Source: Glaciimonas soli
GTDB taxonomy: Bacteria; Pseudomonadota; Gammaproteobacteria; Burkholderiales; Burkholderiaceae_D
NCBI RefSeq assembly: GCF_009497155.1
Contig: NZ_WINI01000004.1
Coordinates: forward strand, 248,001 to 312,000
DNA length: 64,000 bases
Reading direction: 5' to 3'
This document shows, piece after piece, positions 63,888 through 64,000 of the stretch. The notes below the pieces were generated by a model. That model had not been told where the DNA came from and did not search any database. It saw only the letters and a program-made list of their open reading frames with translations. Within the stretch, counting starts at the first letter, position 1. Every line of letters begins with the position of its first letter. Made by a program: the position numbers and the translations under genes.

Positions 63888-63934
63888 TATTGATGGCAAT
63901 AAATTCACTCGCATATTTTTGTCGGGTGAAATAA

Positions 63935-63963
63935 AAATGCCGACTCACAGAGTCGGCATTTTT
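63935..63963 (+). terminator. Terminator after the OmpA-like gene
   Basis: AAAATGCCGACTC (63935-63947) pairs with GAGTCGGCATTTT (63951-63963) across a 3-nt loop. Confidence 0.9.
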
Positions 63964-64000
63964 TATGTGCGGTTGCTATTTAACGCAGCAACGCAAATCT

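Overview
The window is a piece of a betaproteobacterial chromosome. Gene content and order (a leucine-degradation cluster with aceK next to an acyl-CoA dehydrogenase gene, a tandem dsbA pair, argS beside a SPOR-domain gene, rdgC, a rep-type helicase) look like Burkholderiales, most likely Oxalobacteraceae (Herminiimonas/Janthinobacterium-like). This placement is an inference from protein families and moderate GC, not a database match. No phage, integrase, CRISPR array or rRNA was seen. Two tRNA genes are present.

Layout. 1-7 kb (+ strand): end of an AraC-type regulator, a lipoprotein of the phospholipase C/acid phosphatase phosphoesterase family, a di-haem cytochrome c peroxidase, and a MarR regulator plus MFS transporter pair with a readable promoter and operator-like repeats. 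7-12.7 kb (- strand): an ECF41-type sigma factor with its carboxymuconolactone-decarboxylase partner and a match to the ECF41 promoter consensus, a nitronate monooxygenase, cytochrome b561, a DUF1289 protein, a CPBP membrane protein, a GNAT and an ArsR regulator. 12.7-14.9 kb (+): NIPSNAP, ABM monooxygenase, an unrecognised gene, and pssA.

15-38.6 kb (almost all - strand) is a large catabolic block for leucine: LiuR-like MerR regulator, isovaleryl-CoA dehydrogenase, a serine/threonine dehydratase-like enzyme, AceK, acetyl-CoA acetyltransferase, an acyl-CoA ligase, both methylcrotonyl-CoA carboxylase subunits, methylglutaconyl-CoA hydratase and HMG-CoA lyase, plus a GhrA-like glyoxylate/hydroxypyruvate reductase. 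Nested between the carboxyltransferase and biotin-carrying subunits of the carboxylase is a biotin operon, P450-bioF-bioA-bioD-bioB. The P450 overlaps bioF and is a candidate BioI-like pimeloyl supplier. The enzyme that needs biotin, the genes that make biotin, and the AceK switch that would send the resulting acetyl-CoA into the glyoxylate shunt are therefore linked.

38.7-64 kb is mostly housekeeping and stress genes: MBL hydrolase, LysE exporter, HAD phosphatase, SDR, two tandem DsbA proteins each with its own terminator, SPOR protein, ArgS, nitroreductase, an MGDG-synthase-like glycosyltransferase with a membrane protein, YbdD/CstA, a Rep-like helicase, DUF4404, RdgC, a diguanylate cyclase, tRNA-Val and tRNA-Asp, AhpC/AhpD, a small lipoprotein, Rnk, a YqjD/YqjE/YqjK-like set and an OmpA-like lipoprotein.

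Several families of short dispersed inverted repeats sit in the intergenic spaces. One is a MITE-like 90-100 bp element present twice. The most unusual single-locus signals are a perfect 16-bp hairpin that buries the Shine-Dalgarno sequence of the ECF41 gene, and a one-base frameshift in a dinB gene inside the liu operon.
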